Shown here in pieces: positions 1 to 11,710 of a stretch of 64,000 bases of DNA (its first letter is position 1; each line of letters opens with the position of its first letter). The DNA comes from Cryptomeria japonica (lineage: Eukaryota > Streptophyta > Pinopsida > Cupressales > Cupressaceae). The stretch is taken from the NCBI RefSeq assembly GCF_030272615.1, contig NC_081412.1, positions 140,224,747 to 140,288,746 of the forward strand, written 5' to 3'. Under the pieces are notes generated by a model. That model had not been told where the DNA came from. It did no database searches and was given only the letters and a program-made list of their open reading frames with translations. Made by a program: the position numbers and the translations under genes.

Positions 1-383
1 AGATCTATTCAAGAGTTGTTTGCATTCTTGTAACTTAGTTCAACCTATTTTTGAAAATGGATAGTGATCCCTTCCATATTTTTATGGCAAATTTAGAAAG
101 AGAGAAATGCAAAAATATATAAAAATAAAAGTACAAGCCTAGAAGGAGCTATTAAGAATACTAAAGTTGAAATTTATGAATTTCAACATATAAAGGTTTA
201 AATTTTTAAAAAATTTTTTTGGTAATTGGGATAGCCCAAATGAAGAAACGAACACTTATCAGGCTTCCAACAAATAGATTATCTAACAAAAAGCAAATTG
301 TCCTTGTCAAGTAAATGAAATATAGCAAAATGGATGACCCTATTAGTGGAAAAATAAAATGAAATTTTTATGCAATCTCTCAA

Positions 384-602
384 GGAAATCTTAGGGCCTC
401 AAGTTCTATATGGATTCTCATAGATGAGGTAATAATTCTCGTTTGGGTTATTTCAAAGTAACTTCCAATTGGAACCAATAATGATGCTAAATTCAATGCT
501 TTATATGAAGGGCTAGACTTACGAGAACAAAGAGATATAAAATCCATATATGTCAAAGGAAATTTGATGATTTATATTAACATAGTCTCATTTGAAAAAG
601 AA
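384..602 (+). pseudogene. RNase H domain remnant of a non-LTR retrotransposon
   Basis: One frame, with a single internal stop, reads as the core of a plant LINE-type RNase H. A GN-x-RASS stretch stands where the family has GNPGPSG. It is followed by NNDAKFNALYEGLDLRE, matching the usual NNxAEYxALxxGLxLA, and then by IKSIYVKGNLMIYIN, matching IxxLxVxGDSxxVIN. The catalytic Glu and the second Asp are replaced (K, N), so the copy is dead. No further ORF2 sequence was recognised around it. Confidence 0.55.
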
Positions 603-2623
603 TAGAATTAGAAACTCTTAAAATGGATCAATGTAATTGTAGCATCATAAATTGTAGACCATTAATTAGGGTCCAAGTTTACACTCTCCTAACACCCATT
701 TTAGTATTTCTCATTCCTCTATGCATTATAGGACATTTATTGTAATTAATCAACATTTAATTTAGTATTATGAGTCTTATTCCATCATCACACTCTTATT
801 TGGGCCCTTAATTTTAGGTGTGCCATTTATCTATTATTATCTTGATTTATCATAGATCTTGCCCTATTTTAAATCTCAAGACATGTTTCCCCCACCTAAA
901 CATTATATATTGTCGCACAAACTTAATTTTGACATTAGAACGTTATTATCTCGCATTCCTAGAAATTCAAGCTAAAATTATTGAGACCATGTCGATAAAA
1001 GCATGTTGATCATGTTCTTTTTTCCTTGAATTATGGGAGGATAATAAGGCGGTCTTATCCTATTCAAATCTAGCTTCATGCAAAAATATGGTAATTCTAA
1101 GTCGTCCTAAAGGTGATTTTATCATGAAATCCCTATGTAAGGCATTTCTCTCTATTCATTTCATTAAGATACTATTATCTCATTATTGCATCCTATCATT
1201 ACACTATCATTCCAATTAAAGAGAAACACTTCACGATCAGATCTAATTCAAGGAGAAACAAACTATATCTAGGTATCTTCAATTATGTTTTCAATTATGA
1301 TCTCATGATGAATTTTATGTAATTTATCATGTTATTGCATCAACACATGGAGGACTTATCCCGAGAGCGTTGCATCACCTATTGAAGTTGCATATTTTTG
1401 GTGGAAATAGGAAGACCATGAGAGATATAGCAAATAGATACAGACTAGTAATCGAAACTAGGATAGGAAAACCATGTATCAAGGTGCTCTGGGAACCCCT
1501 GTCCAAGACTAGGGCACCTTGGGCATTTCAATCCCTAGAAAACCATTTTAAATTTCATAGGAAGCTAGTTCTAATTCTCATAAAGCTACATCTAAGTTGG
1601 TGTGCAATAGTTGGAGGACCAAGGCGCTCTAGGCGACTCAGTCCACTGAATTCAACTCTAAATTTTAGTCAAAGGTGTACCTCTATAGTTTTTTTTCATT
1701 TTAGATACATGTTCTTGAAGTTTCTGTCTCGGGATCAGGTAGAATAATCATTCCAATTTGCTAGTTCATGCATGTACCCTCTTACCGTAGATTTTGTACT
1801 CAATTCACACCCTTTCAGTTGCATCCTCAACTCAATCAAAAGGAATAGAATTCAATTAGTATTCAACCCTCTTCCCAATAGAAATGAGGTTGAATGTATT
1901 GAGTTTATTCTCCTTTTAATGTAATGTGTATGAAATAGGTTTAATTCCTTGTTTACATAGCTAAACTTGTGAACCCCATTTTCATACTAAATAGTAATCA
2001 TCCCCATTTTGGATAAAATAGAAGGTTATTCAATCAAACATATATATAAATAATCAAATATGACAATAAAATTTCTTTAAAATCATTGCATAAAGTAAAA
2101 TGAGGGGGTAATATTATCAAATCTAAGTGATGTTTGGTCAAAGAAAGAGTGTTTTATTATGATCAGTTAGATATCATTGGATGAACACATCAAAGATGAA
2201 AGAAGCATGTGATTTAAAATATCCCAATATAGAATATCATATCAAAATGTAATCATCAAAATGGTGGTTTATATCTTATGGGGTGTGTTCTCATTTTTAG
2301 TAAGAATGAAGCACACCTTTCTAATTAAGGGGTATTAATTCAACTACATTCAAAAAAATATCTCAAGACAATTGACGTTATTATTTATTATTGAAGTTGT
2401 ACTAATATAAAAATCACAACTACTATAGGAAGTCAATTCTTTTAAAATGGCCATATGCATGATACAAAAAAATCGATATATTGGGAAAAAAAATGACTAG
2501 CAACTTGATAATTAACAAGTTTATACAAAGCTTATGACAAAATAAAATAATTTAGTTATCTCAAACTACGACCACAAGGCTGCTATACATGATATATGAG
2601 GAGTATTTGAAAGGAGATCTTTG

Positions 2624-2800
2624 TCCATTGATGATGATTTGAGGAAATATTTCTTTCTCTACTTGAATGGAGTAACCAAAGGTATTGTGGAGGAGTTCAT
2701 AAAATATGCTTTGGACAAGGCAAAATCTTTTATTCCTTTCACAAGTTATAAGACTGATGAACTCAAAGGGCTCATGTATTTATCGTTTAATGTTAATTAG
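2624..2800 (+). pseudogene. Short unidentified coding remnant (58 codons)
   Basis: An uninterrupted frame reads SIDDDLRKYFFLYLNG... and ends at TAG. Its composition is protein-like (helical, charged, few rare residues) in a region where other frames are closed. No start codon context, splice site or family motif was recognised. It may be a fragment of a retroelement ORF or chance. Confidence 0.2.
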
Positions 2801-3077
2801 AATGACTATCTAGTCTTACTAAATCCTTTAATTAGAAGAATGTAGCTTTAAAAGTTTTCAATTGAAAGGGAGCTGCCCTCTATGGAAACAACTTGCCAAC
2901 AAAAAGATTACAATTTATATACATTTTATTTTATGGTATTTTAAATTTATTAATCCATCAATTTATTAGTTTATTAATTACATTGAGACATTCTATACCG
3001 GTAATAAGTCTTATGTTGTAACCATGTACATAGAAACTACTTAAGTTAGTTGTCAATCATTTATACATTAAAATTCT

Positions 3078-3147
3078 TAATAATAATAATAATAAATTAT
3101 GATATTGCCATTAGGATTTAACTTCATAGTTTTTGGGTCAAACTCAT
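3078..3147 (-). mobile_element. 3' part of a 5S-related SINE, with (AAT)n tail, cut off by the chromovirus
   Basis: Read on the minus strand this is the tail half of the repeat whose head is at 26809-26960. It matches the 3' end of the second copy at 27872-28027 (shared GTTAAATCCTAAT and CAATATCATAATT) and ends in a run of TTA/ATT triplets, visible as (AAT)n on the + strand. The chromovirus target duplication CTCAT at 3143-3147 marks the break point. Confidence 0.6.
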
Positions 3148-3950
3148 TGAAGCAGTCACCGGTGAGGAGGGACCTCAAAGAGATCAATCCAGACCAGTCA
3201 CCAAGGGTAAACACAACGGAAACACAAAGATATGATGGAGGCAATGCAAAACAGATTGTTTTATTACATGAAAATTGATTACAACCAACTGGTAACAATC
3301 GGGTTATAGCATACCAGCTCACAGCCCTGGTAGAACATACAAAATAGGTCACAATCGGGACCTTGAATCTTGAGATCTATCTTCTACGCACAGTCTAGCT
3401 ACTTGATTTTCTGATTGATTACATTCTAATGTGCAATTACAATTAAATATATCGATCTAAAGTATCCAGTTGGCCAAAAAGGGATCAAAACCTAAAGAAT
3501 AAGAACTAACCTGTAAAATAACAAGGTCGGCCTTTTCCAAGAGATTCCTCTGAAAAATCCAAAGGATGAAATGAAGAATGCGGTAAAAGGTCGGCCACAC
3601 ACCAAGGAACATCGAAATCAACGCCCAAGGCTCTGCAAGCTTCATAAGGGGTTCCGGTAAATCACCAAAATAGGTCCAGGCACCCGGTAACAAGAACTGC
3701 CAGCCAGTAATAGGAAATTGTCAAGGAAACCAATAGCGATATCTTGCCGAAAAATGATCCAAATGTGATGCGGTCTAGAAGCAAGAAAGATGATCAAATC
3801 TTCAAGTACAATCCAACTCCACAAGATCAGGTGAGACAAAACCGGGACACACAGAAAGGAAAACTGAAATTGCAAACATAAAGTAAAATAGAAAGGAAAA
3901 TGTTTTTGATTGATGCAAGATTGCTATGAACCGGGGATGCTCCTGCATCA
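3148..3950 (-). repeat. 3' LTR of the chromovirus
   Basis: About 803 bp, aligned along its length with 26014-26803. It shares many identical blocks, for example the ends TGAAGCAGTCAC / TGGAGCAGTCAC and GGGGATGCTCCTGCATCA. It has TG...CA termini and abuts the CTCAT duplication. A clear polypurine tract is not seen next to it; the adjacent 3951-3990 is mixed sequence. Confidence 0.88.
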
Positions 3951-4004
3951 AACATCCAGGGTTATTGAAAAAGTGGGCATCTCACTTTGGTGGGGTCAGA
4001 GGGA

Positions 4005-4335
4005 AACCAAGGCGGTCTACCTCTGCTTGAGAAATCCATTATGAATCTTCAACCGGTCTGTCCTTCCACTTCACAAGATATTCCCTATACTGATTGCTAC
4101 GGGTACTATGCCCAATTCTACTGTCCAAAATCTCTTCAATCTGATTTGGTTCCTTCCGGGGCAACTGTTTCTCCAAGTCTGCAACACTGTCCTCACTGAA
4201 TTCTAGTTCATGACACTCATAAATATCTGCAATGTTAAACATGGGTGAAATACTTAGACTATCTGGTAACTCCACTTCATATGTATTTCCAGAATTGAAC
4301 TTCCTCAAAATCCTGCAAGGTCCAAACTTTTTCAT
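4005..4335 (-). pseudogene. Chromodomain and integrase C-terminus of the chromovirus
   Basis: The frame opens with GPCRILRKFNSGNTYEVELP, the GPY/F-like module at the end of plant chromovirus integrases. It continues into IEEILDSRIGHSTRSNQ and YLVKWKDRPVEDS, the chromodomain core with the YLVKWK strand. In-frame stops follow, so the end is degraded. In this family the chromodomain directs integration toward modified chromatin; here it only identifies the lineage. Confidence 0.85.
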
Positions 4336-4699
4336 GCCTGCAACTTGTTATAAGTTCCAATCGGGAATCTGTCTTTTCTCAGATATACCATCACTTAATC
4401 GCCAAATTCAAATTCCTTATGTCTCCTCTTCTCATCTTCCTTCTCCTTATATTTGTTGTTCATGTCTTCCAAATGCTGCTTAACCTGAATATGCAATGCT
4501 GCCATGTGATCTGCAAAGTCTTCTGCTTCTAAACTTCTCTGGTCTTCACTGCTAATGTCTCTCAATTCTGATATACCTCTAGGATGTACTCCGGTAACAA
4601 TCTCAAAAGGTGTTCTTCCAGTTATTTTATTCACTGAATTGTTGTAGGCAAACTCTTCTTATGCAAGGATCAAATCCTAACTTTCGGTTTTATCTCCCA

Positions 4700-5525
4700 C
4701 TAAACATCTCAACAAGTTTCCCAAACTTCGATTAACAACTTATATCTGTCCATCAGTCCATGGATGAAAATTAGAACTAAACTTCAAATTTGTCTTCATC
4801 TTCTTCCAAAGTGTTCTAAAAAAATAGCCAACAAACTTAGTGTTTCTGTCTGAAACTATGCTCTTACGTAATCCATGCAACCTTACCACTTCCTTGAAAA
4901 ATAGGCCTACTACATGAAATGCATCTGATGTCTTCTTACAAGGTATGAAATGAGCCATCTTCGAGAATCTATCCACTACCACAAATATAGAACCATTCCC
5001 TCTTGATGTCTTAGCCAATCCAAGTACAAAATCCATGCTTATATCCTCCCAAGGTCTTACTGGTACTGTCAAAGGTTTATACAATCCCACATTTTGACTA
5101 CTACCCTTTGTAGCTTGACAAACTCTACAAATCTGCACATATCTCTTAACATCCTTATGAATCTGGGGCCAAAAGTACTGCTCACTCACCAATGCTACTA
5201 TTTTGTCAATGCCAAAATGTCTAGCTAATCCTCCACTGTGTTTCTCCTTTATCAGATTCTCCCTCATAGAACTATTAGGTATGCACAACTGAACTCCTCT
5301 AAATAACATCTCATCCTAAATGAAGTAATCCAGCCACTTGCTTCTATCTACGATAACTGATTCTCTACATGTTTTCCGAGGTTCTGCAAAATATGGGTCA
5401 TCATCATACAAGGTCTTCAAATCTTCAAATCCTAATACTGTCACTCTCATCTCTATCAGTGAATTCCTTCTCCAACTCAATGCATTGGCAACTTTGTTAT
5501 ATTTTCCACTTCGATGCTTCAACAC
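4700..5525 (-). pseudogene. Integrase of the chromovirus
   Basis: The zinc-binding HHCC region is present (HSGGLARHFG, then CRVCQATKG), followed by the catalytic core with SMDFVLGL (first Asp) and SDRNTKF (second Asp). The third acidic residue is missing: the frame reads TDGQI and then TAA, where this family has TDGQTE, so a nonsense codon sits on the position of the catalytic Glu. A stop around 5310 also separates the N-terminal part (5316-5525). Confidence 0.88.
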
Positions 5526-5582
5526 AAAGGTGTAAATCTAAAAGAATTCTACCCATCTCATATGTCTCTAATTAAACTTACT

Positions 5583-6176
5583 CTAACTGTTCAAATACTG
5601 CAAAGCTTGATGATCTATATACAACACAAAATCCTTAGGCAACAAGTAATGTCTCCACTTTTTCAAGGCTTGAACTGTGGCATAAAACTCCTGATCATAC
5701 ATTGAATATCTCCTTTGGGAATCATTCAATTTCTCACTGAAATAAGCTACTGCTCTCCCTTCTTGACTCAAGACTGCTCCTATTTTTGTTCCACTTGCAT
5801 CACAATCTACTTGAAATACTTTATTGAAATCCGGTAAAGCTAACACCGGCTACTCAGTCACTTTCTACTTCAATAGTTCAAAATTTTTGTTTTCTCTGGT
5901 GGTCCACTTGAATTCCTTCTGATCTCCTCTCATGGTATCAATCATAGGGTTATAAACTAAACTGAAATTTCTGATAAACTTCCGGTAAAAACTAGCCAAC
6001 TCATTAAATGATCTTACCTCTCCAATGCTTTTCAGTGTAGGCCATTCAACAATTTCTTTCACTTTCTTAGGGTCCATCTTCAAACCATCCTTAGATATCA
6101 CAAATCCCAAATAGACTAACTTATCTTTCATGAAAGTACACTTCTTGATATTGATCAACAACTTCTCTTCACTCAA
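5583..6176 (-). pseudogene. RT thumb/connection and RNase H of the chromovirus
   Basis: Two open pieces (6176-5865 and 5846-5583) encode the region after the RT palm. The first carries KCTFMKDKLVYLGFVIS and the RSF-x-ELASFYRKFI helix. The second carries the RNase H domain with [16 protein letters not shown] (first Asp), [19 protein letters not shown] (Glu) and [13 protein letters not shown] (Asp). They are separated by a stop near 5850, so the protein cannot be made intact. Confidence 0.88.
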
Positions 6177-6197
6177 CCTCTGGAAAACTTATCTTAA

Positions 6198-7173
6198 CTA
6201 CAAAAAATGCTCCTCTTTTGTCCTATTGAAAATTATAATGTCATCCAAATACACAATAACAAACTTACCCAAGAATTTCTTCAATACCTCATTCATTAGC
6301 CTCGTGAAAGTACTTGGTGCGTTAGTCAATCCAAAAGGCATCACCAACCATTCATACAGTCCTTCATTTGTCTTAAATATTGTCTTCCACTCATCACCTT
6401 TTCTGATCTTGATGTGATGATATTCAATTTTCAAATCTATCTTTGTAAAGTATTTTGCTCCACTCAAACAGTCCATTATGTCATCCATCCTAGGCAAAGG
6501 AAACTGATATTTCACTATGATCTTGTTTATTGGTCTGGAATCAGTACACATTCTCCACTCTCCATTCTTCTTAGGTGCTAATACTGCTAGTACTACACAA
6601 GGGCTTAGACTCTCCCTGATCAAACCTTTCTTCAACAACTCCTGCACTTGTCTATTCAGTTCTTCATTCTCTGTCGATGTCAACCAGTGTGCAACTTTGT
6701 TAAGCAAACTAGCTCTGCGAACCAAGTCTATGCAATGACTAATACTTCTCACAGGTGGCAATCCATTAGGTACATTATTTGAAATGATGTCCTCATATTG
6801 TGTTAGCAAATCTTTTATCTCTTCCAGGTGTTCTCCTTCTAGTTTTGGCTTCTCAGTCTTCTTAGGAATTAAGGCAAAACACACGTTCTCATGTCTCAAT
6901 CCATCCAGGAATTTCCTTCCATCTACCAAACAGATTCTAGCATTTGTATAGACTTCATTCTTTAAAGGTTCCTCCAAGGGTAACAAGGTTTGCTTCATCC
7001 CATTGACCATAATAGTGTATGTATTATTCCTCCCATCATGTATTGCCTGTGTATCAAACTGCTAAGGTCTACCCAACAAAAGATGACAAATATCCATAGG
7101 CATAATATTACACAAGACTTCATCATGATAATTCCCAATTTTTAATTTCACCAAACATTGTTCACTTACTAAC
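6198..7173 (-). pseudogene. Reverse transcriptase of the chromovirus
   Basis: Between 7010 and 6198 a 270-residue frame covers the spacer and the RT fingers and palm. It has ELLKKGLIRESLSPC, PKKNGEWRMCTDSRPIN, FTKIDLKIEYHHIKI, LVMPFGLTNAPSTF and the catalytic YLDDIIIF box. Upstream, 7011-7173 encodes the linker (EQCLVKLKIG, MPMDICHLLLGRP) up to the insertion point of the LTR-like element. A stop separates it from the piece at 6176. The catalytic Asp pair is intact, but the reading frame is not. Confidence 0.9.
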
Positions 7174-7640
7174 TATGAGGCCCTACCCCGAGCCGTCATA
7201 GCATTGCGGTTATTTTTCATGTTGGACCTATTATTGATACTTTATTTTGATGCATTATGGATATAGATTCTATATAATCCAATGATTGGATAATATTGCT
7301 ATGATGTATGTCATTTATTTTTGATTTATAGTACTTTATTTATGATGTTAGAAAACATGGTACTGCCTATCTATCAAACTGCCAAGGTCTACCCAACAAA
7401 AGATGACAAATATCCATAGGCATAATATCGCACAAGACTTCATCATGATATTTCACAATTTTCAATTTTACCAAACATTGTTCACTTACTAACTGTGAGG
7501 CCCTACCCTGAGCTATCATAGCATTGCAGTTATTTTTCATGTTGGACCTATTATTGATACTTTATTTTGATGCATTATGGATATAGATTCTATATGATCC
7601 AGTGATTGGGCAATATTGATATGATGATGTCATTGAGTAA
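7041..7640. repeat. Tandem duplication (320-bp offset) across an insertion junction
   Basis: About 270 bp beginning TATTGCCTG at 7041 recur at 7361 with the same order of features: chromovirus linker, the CTAAC target copy, then the end of the inserted element (TATGAGGCCC at 7174, TGTGAGGCCC at 7494). Because the unit spans both chromovirus and inserted DNA, the duplication must post-date that insertion. The two copies differ at scattered positions, so it is not an assembly overlap of identical reads. Confidence 0.85.
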
Positions 7641-10600
7641 ATTATTTCATGTGGATTCTATTAGAAAATTGATAATTTGATTGTTATGATTTAAATTGTA
7701 TGCAAAGTGTCTGAATTGTATTCTTTTCATATATTAATATTGTATGTGATTATTTGAGATTACTAATGTGCAAAGTGAGATGTACAGGAAAACTAATCCA
7801 TGTAACCATGGAAACTATTCGGAGAATCAAGCTAAACCTATGTGTTTGTGAAGCCAATGGTTGTCTATTTGGAGAGACAACACCTCGTGTGTTATGTGTT
7901 TTATTTGTATATGTGAATGCTTGAATGTGTGTTTAATTTGTATTTGTTAAAATTGTTAATTCCAAAAAGGGACATGCCATGCGTATTAAAGCATTGTGTA
8001 TTTTTATGGTGTCACTTGACACTTGTGTTGTGAAGTGAGTTGGCAATGACATGTCCCTTGGAGGGAATTTGTATAACCAATGCATTATTCAAAATATCTT
8101 AGTGTGGTCCCAATAGAGCCTTGGTTAAAAAGCCATTGGAATGGTCAACTCAAGTTTGACCCGTAGGTAAACTTTAGGTGAGGTTCTAGAGGGTCAAACT
8201 AACTCCTAAGGTTAGGTTTAGGGCATTTTTGAAGGCCCATATGTTATACCTATGGTTTAAGGTCAATTTTAACCATGTGACCACTCACATGTGATTGTCA
8301 AGTCATCTCAAAAGTTGAGTTTTTCAAGATGGACGAAAATTCAACTTTTGAAGATTTCTCCTTGATTAGGCAACCTTCCATTTGAGTGATAGTTGCTCTT
8401 CCCTGCCTTCTCTTACCGTTTTCAATTTTTCATTTTTAGAAAGCATGTAACAGGTTGGGAAGACCAACCTATGAGATCTCACATCCTTTCCAAGAGGTTG
8501 GAAAGTGTGAGAAGAATGTACTTAGGGAAGGGTTTCAAACTTAGGATTTTGATCACCCCCTCTCCAATCTTGGAGACTTAGAGTTGTTGTTGGAAATTTG
8601 AATATAGAAGTTGCATTTTAAGTTTTGGGAATAAAAGACTAGTCGATTGGGCAGCTCTCCTTCAACCATTCCTCATACCATTTGTAGGATCAAAGGTTGG
8701 TAGTGTTCATCCATTCATATTGAATACCATTGTTAATGTGAAGGAAAAATTGTTTGTGTATTTTGCTTTGTTGTTTATGTGATTTGTAGAGTTGCATGTG
8801 GAAGCTCCTTCTTTGTATTTATTTTTTCTGAGTTGTATGATTATTTGTGTTATGGGTGTTTCAAGGCCATACTCACCCTTGGGAGGGTAATGTAGTCTTG
8901 GGGGTGAAGGGTTGCTTGACAACCTATGAGTGTAGAGACTCTCTTCTTGGAAGAGAGAGATACACAAGGGTTATGGGACTCTTGCTGCATTATTTATATG
9001 CTTATGCAAAAGGGGTCATAAGGAGATATATGGGCTTGTAAGCCATGGGGGACATAAGGTTTGTTTTGAGTCAGGTATGTGACTTGAGTTGGTTATATTT
9101 CGGTAGCCTTGCGAAGGCACTTATTCCTCTTTCTTGCATATCTCCTCTAGGTACTTGGTCCACCTTCGCCCCACAAAGTTAGTCACATAGTGACAATGTA
9201 AATCCTTGGGTTGGGAGTTCATGTGTTGCTTGAGTTCATCTTGCTTTTGTGGTTGAGTTTGTTTGTAACCCATTTAGCCTTGGTTCTCCTAGCTTGGGGG
9301 TGGCTTCTTGTAAACCTAGGTTGGGAGGTGAGCCTCCATGGTCACAACCTATCAGTTTATTTGCAGGTTTTTATTTGGGATAAAGAATGGAGAAAAGCCA
9401 AGTTCATGTGCAAGTCTCCTATTAGATTCATTTGGAATTTTGAAAGGAAAGAAAAGATGTATTGTAACAAATACTTATTTTCTTTGTAAAGCAAAAGAGA
9501 GGCTTGAAGTTGTAACCTTGTTATTATTGTAAAGTAGATTTTAAAAGAAGAAAAAAAAGATTTGTATTTTATTAGAAAGTATTTAAAAGACTATGAGTAA
9601 AAGAATGTATTAAGCTAGTAAGTTTATTATTTTTGAAGCATGAAAATAATTATAAATGCATTATGTTTCTATTGTAATCTTCTTTAAGAGAAATGAATAA
9701 AGTTGGGAAGTTTATTTCTTGAATGAAATTAAGTTGTTGAGTTTCAGATTTAACATATTGTCAAATAAATATTCTTGAATGCTTTAAACTTTATATGCAT
9801 CTTATTTTAAATTTGTCTGAACTATTTAGTAGATTCATTCAAAACAATATATATTCATTTGAAAAAGTAGGAGTAAAGAGAAATATATATGTATTTATAG
9901 TTGCAAAATTTCTTTGTAAAAGAAAATAGATTTCATGGAAAGAAATTGGATAGTTAAAACTCTTTTGCTCATATTCTGTTTTAGCATTTAAATCTGATTA
10001 TTACCTAGTTTAGAGTTCAGTTTTCTAATCATTGCATTAGTATTCATTTAAACTCATGGAACTATTAAATTCTTAAATCTGAAAGTGAAAGTTCACTATA
10101 GCATTTCTATTAACCTCTACATTTAGTAAATACGGAAAATACATTGCACAAAAAATGTTTAAATATATACCCTCACATTTCATGTAAACAAACATACTGC
10201 TCTAACAAACAAAAATAAATAAACAAACAAAAAAATATAATAAAATGAATTGTTAGCAGCAAGTGCATCGCGACTTAAGCATAAGTTGTTGGGCAATTCG
10301 TGTGGGGCGACCCATTATCGGCTGTGACCATTGCGACCGCGGACCACAATGGGGTAACCCATTGTGGAGACCCCATGGCACCTCCACAGGTCCTCTCCAA
10401 ACCCTCCTCTCCTCCTGCACCGATATTCGTGGGGTTCGGCTCTGTGACAACCGCCATGTCCATCGTCCTCCATTTCTTTGTGACCTACAAGCATGAAAAA
10501 TCCTAACCCAATTTTAGGTTAGGGTTAGTAAAGCTAACAAAGAAAAGTAAGAATGAATGATAGGTGTTAAAAAATTTTTTTTAAAAAAAAGTAAACCCTA

Positions 10601-10699
10601 GTTAGGGTATAAAAAGAATAAAAAAATAAGGCCTTTCGGAATTTAAAATAAGAAAATGGGGAAATTTCCATTTTAATAGAGTTAAGTTTATTAAATTTG
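7494..10699. other. Body of the LTR-like element; no gene
   Basis: AT-rich sequence with no long frame. Local features are a moderately GC-rich stretch around 8870-9370 and a short GC-rich island at about 10255-10500. The island contains a hairpin-forming palindrome (CCACAATGGG, GTAA loop, CCCATTGTGG at 10344-10367). Purine/pyrimidine runs follow at 10565-10630. Confidence 0.5.
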
Positions 10700-10715
10700 T
10701 TAGAGGGGATATTTT
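10700..10715. repeat. Target-site duplication of the LINE (left copy)
   Basis: TTAGAGGGGATATTTT occurs here and, identically, at 21025-21040. The left copy runs directly into the poly-T (poly-A of the LINE on the minus strand). A 16-bp duplication is typical of target-primed reverse transcription. Confidence 0.9.
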
Positions 10716-11710
10716 TTTTTTTCGATCAATAAAAGGCCGAGGCCAAAGAATTTTATTAATTTAAAAATAGATAGATTTACATTTACACCTCCATTCGGTG
10801 TGGGCACCTGTAGGAAAGAATGGAGGGAAGAAAACCTCCGGTCTAGCCCAGATCCCTCAAGGATCAGAAAAAAAATTAAGAATGCGATACAAAATGGAGA
10901 TACAAGATCAGAAAGGGAACATGTCCAAAATAATGAAGATTGTATGTAGAAATCCTCTATGTAAAGTTGAGCAGCAAATTGCCCATCTCTTGGGGTGATG
11001 CTGCTATTTGTGGGCGACAATTCTTGCTATTCCTGAAACACAGGGTTAAGCTTGTTCTGCTCCTTATGCTGCACAAAATCTTGAGAAAATCTCTCACCAG
11101 AATGTTAGGAAAAGGAAAACCAAACAGGTCAACTTATACAATATATCATACCTGCCTGGATGGTCACCCCGTTAGGATACACAACTCAAAATATTAGTCT
11201 CAAAAAATATCCAGAAACATAATGCGAGAGTGGTTACCCATCGAAAAGAATAAACTCAATAAATATTAACAAGGCAAATTCCATAAATATTCCTACAAAG
11301 AGATCGCAGGGAGCTACCATCTTAAAGAATATGGTTTGAGAGCTAGGTAAAATAGAGATGAGGATAGCTAGGTAAGTGTTAGTCCTAAAAGAAGGCAATA
11401 TCTACATAAATAATAATACCTATATATCTATGATCACATATATCCGGGAGCAAGATATGCCAGCATGTTTATATACCTATGCTCATTAATATAAGGTATT
11501 GCCTCCTAGTCTTAAAGCTTATTCTAGCAGAGCGACAAGACTTAAAAAGCTAAATTTAGGAGTTTAAAGGAAGATAAGTGATGCCACCTATTGAGCATCA
11601 AATTTGAATGATTATCTATGGAGTTAAATTATAAAAGCCCCCTATTGTTAAAAGAAATCATCATTTTCATTAATACCATGGTAGCCCACAAGTCAACAAG
11701 CGGGTGTAAT

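Larger units (their letters stand above)
1..3077. other. AT-rich decayed intergenic DNA
   Basis: No intact gene is visible. The stretch is AT-rich and contains only short chance-length frames plus two weak coding remnants, annotated separately at 384-602 and 2624-2800. Around 1480-1660 there are phrases of higher GC that look like old retroelement non-coding sequence, but I could not assign them to a family. Confidence 0.6.

Noticed and set aside
1370-1747. 125-codon + strand ORF at 1370-1747
   Set aside because: No domain, no ATG context and mixed composition. Looks like decayed repeat sequence.
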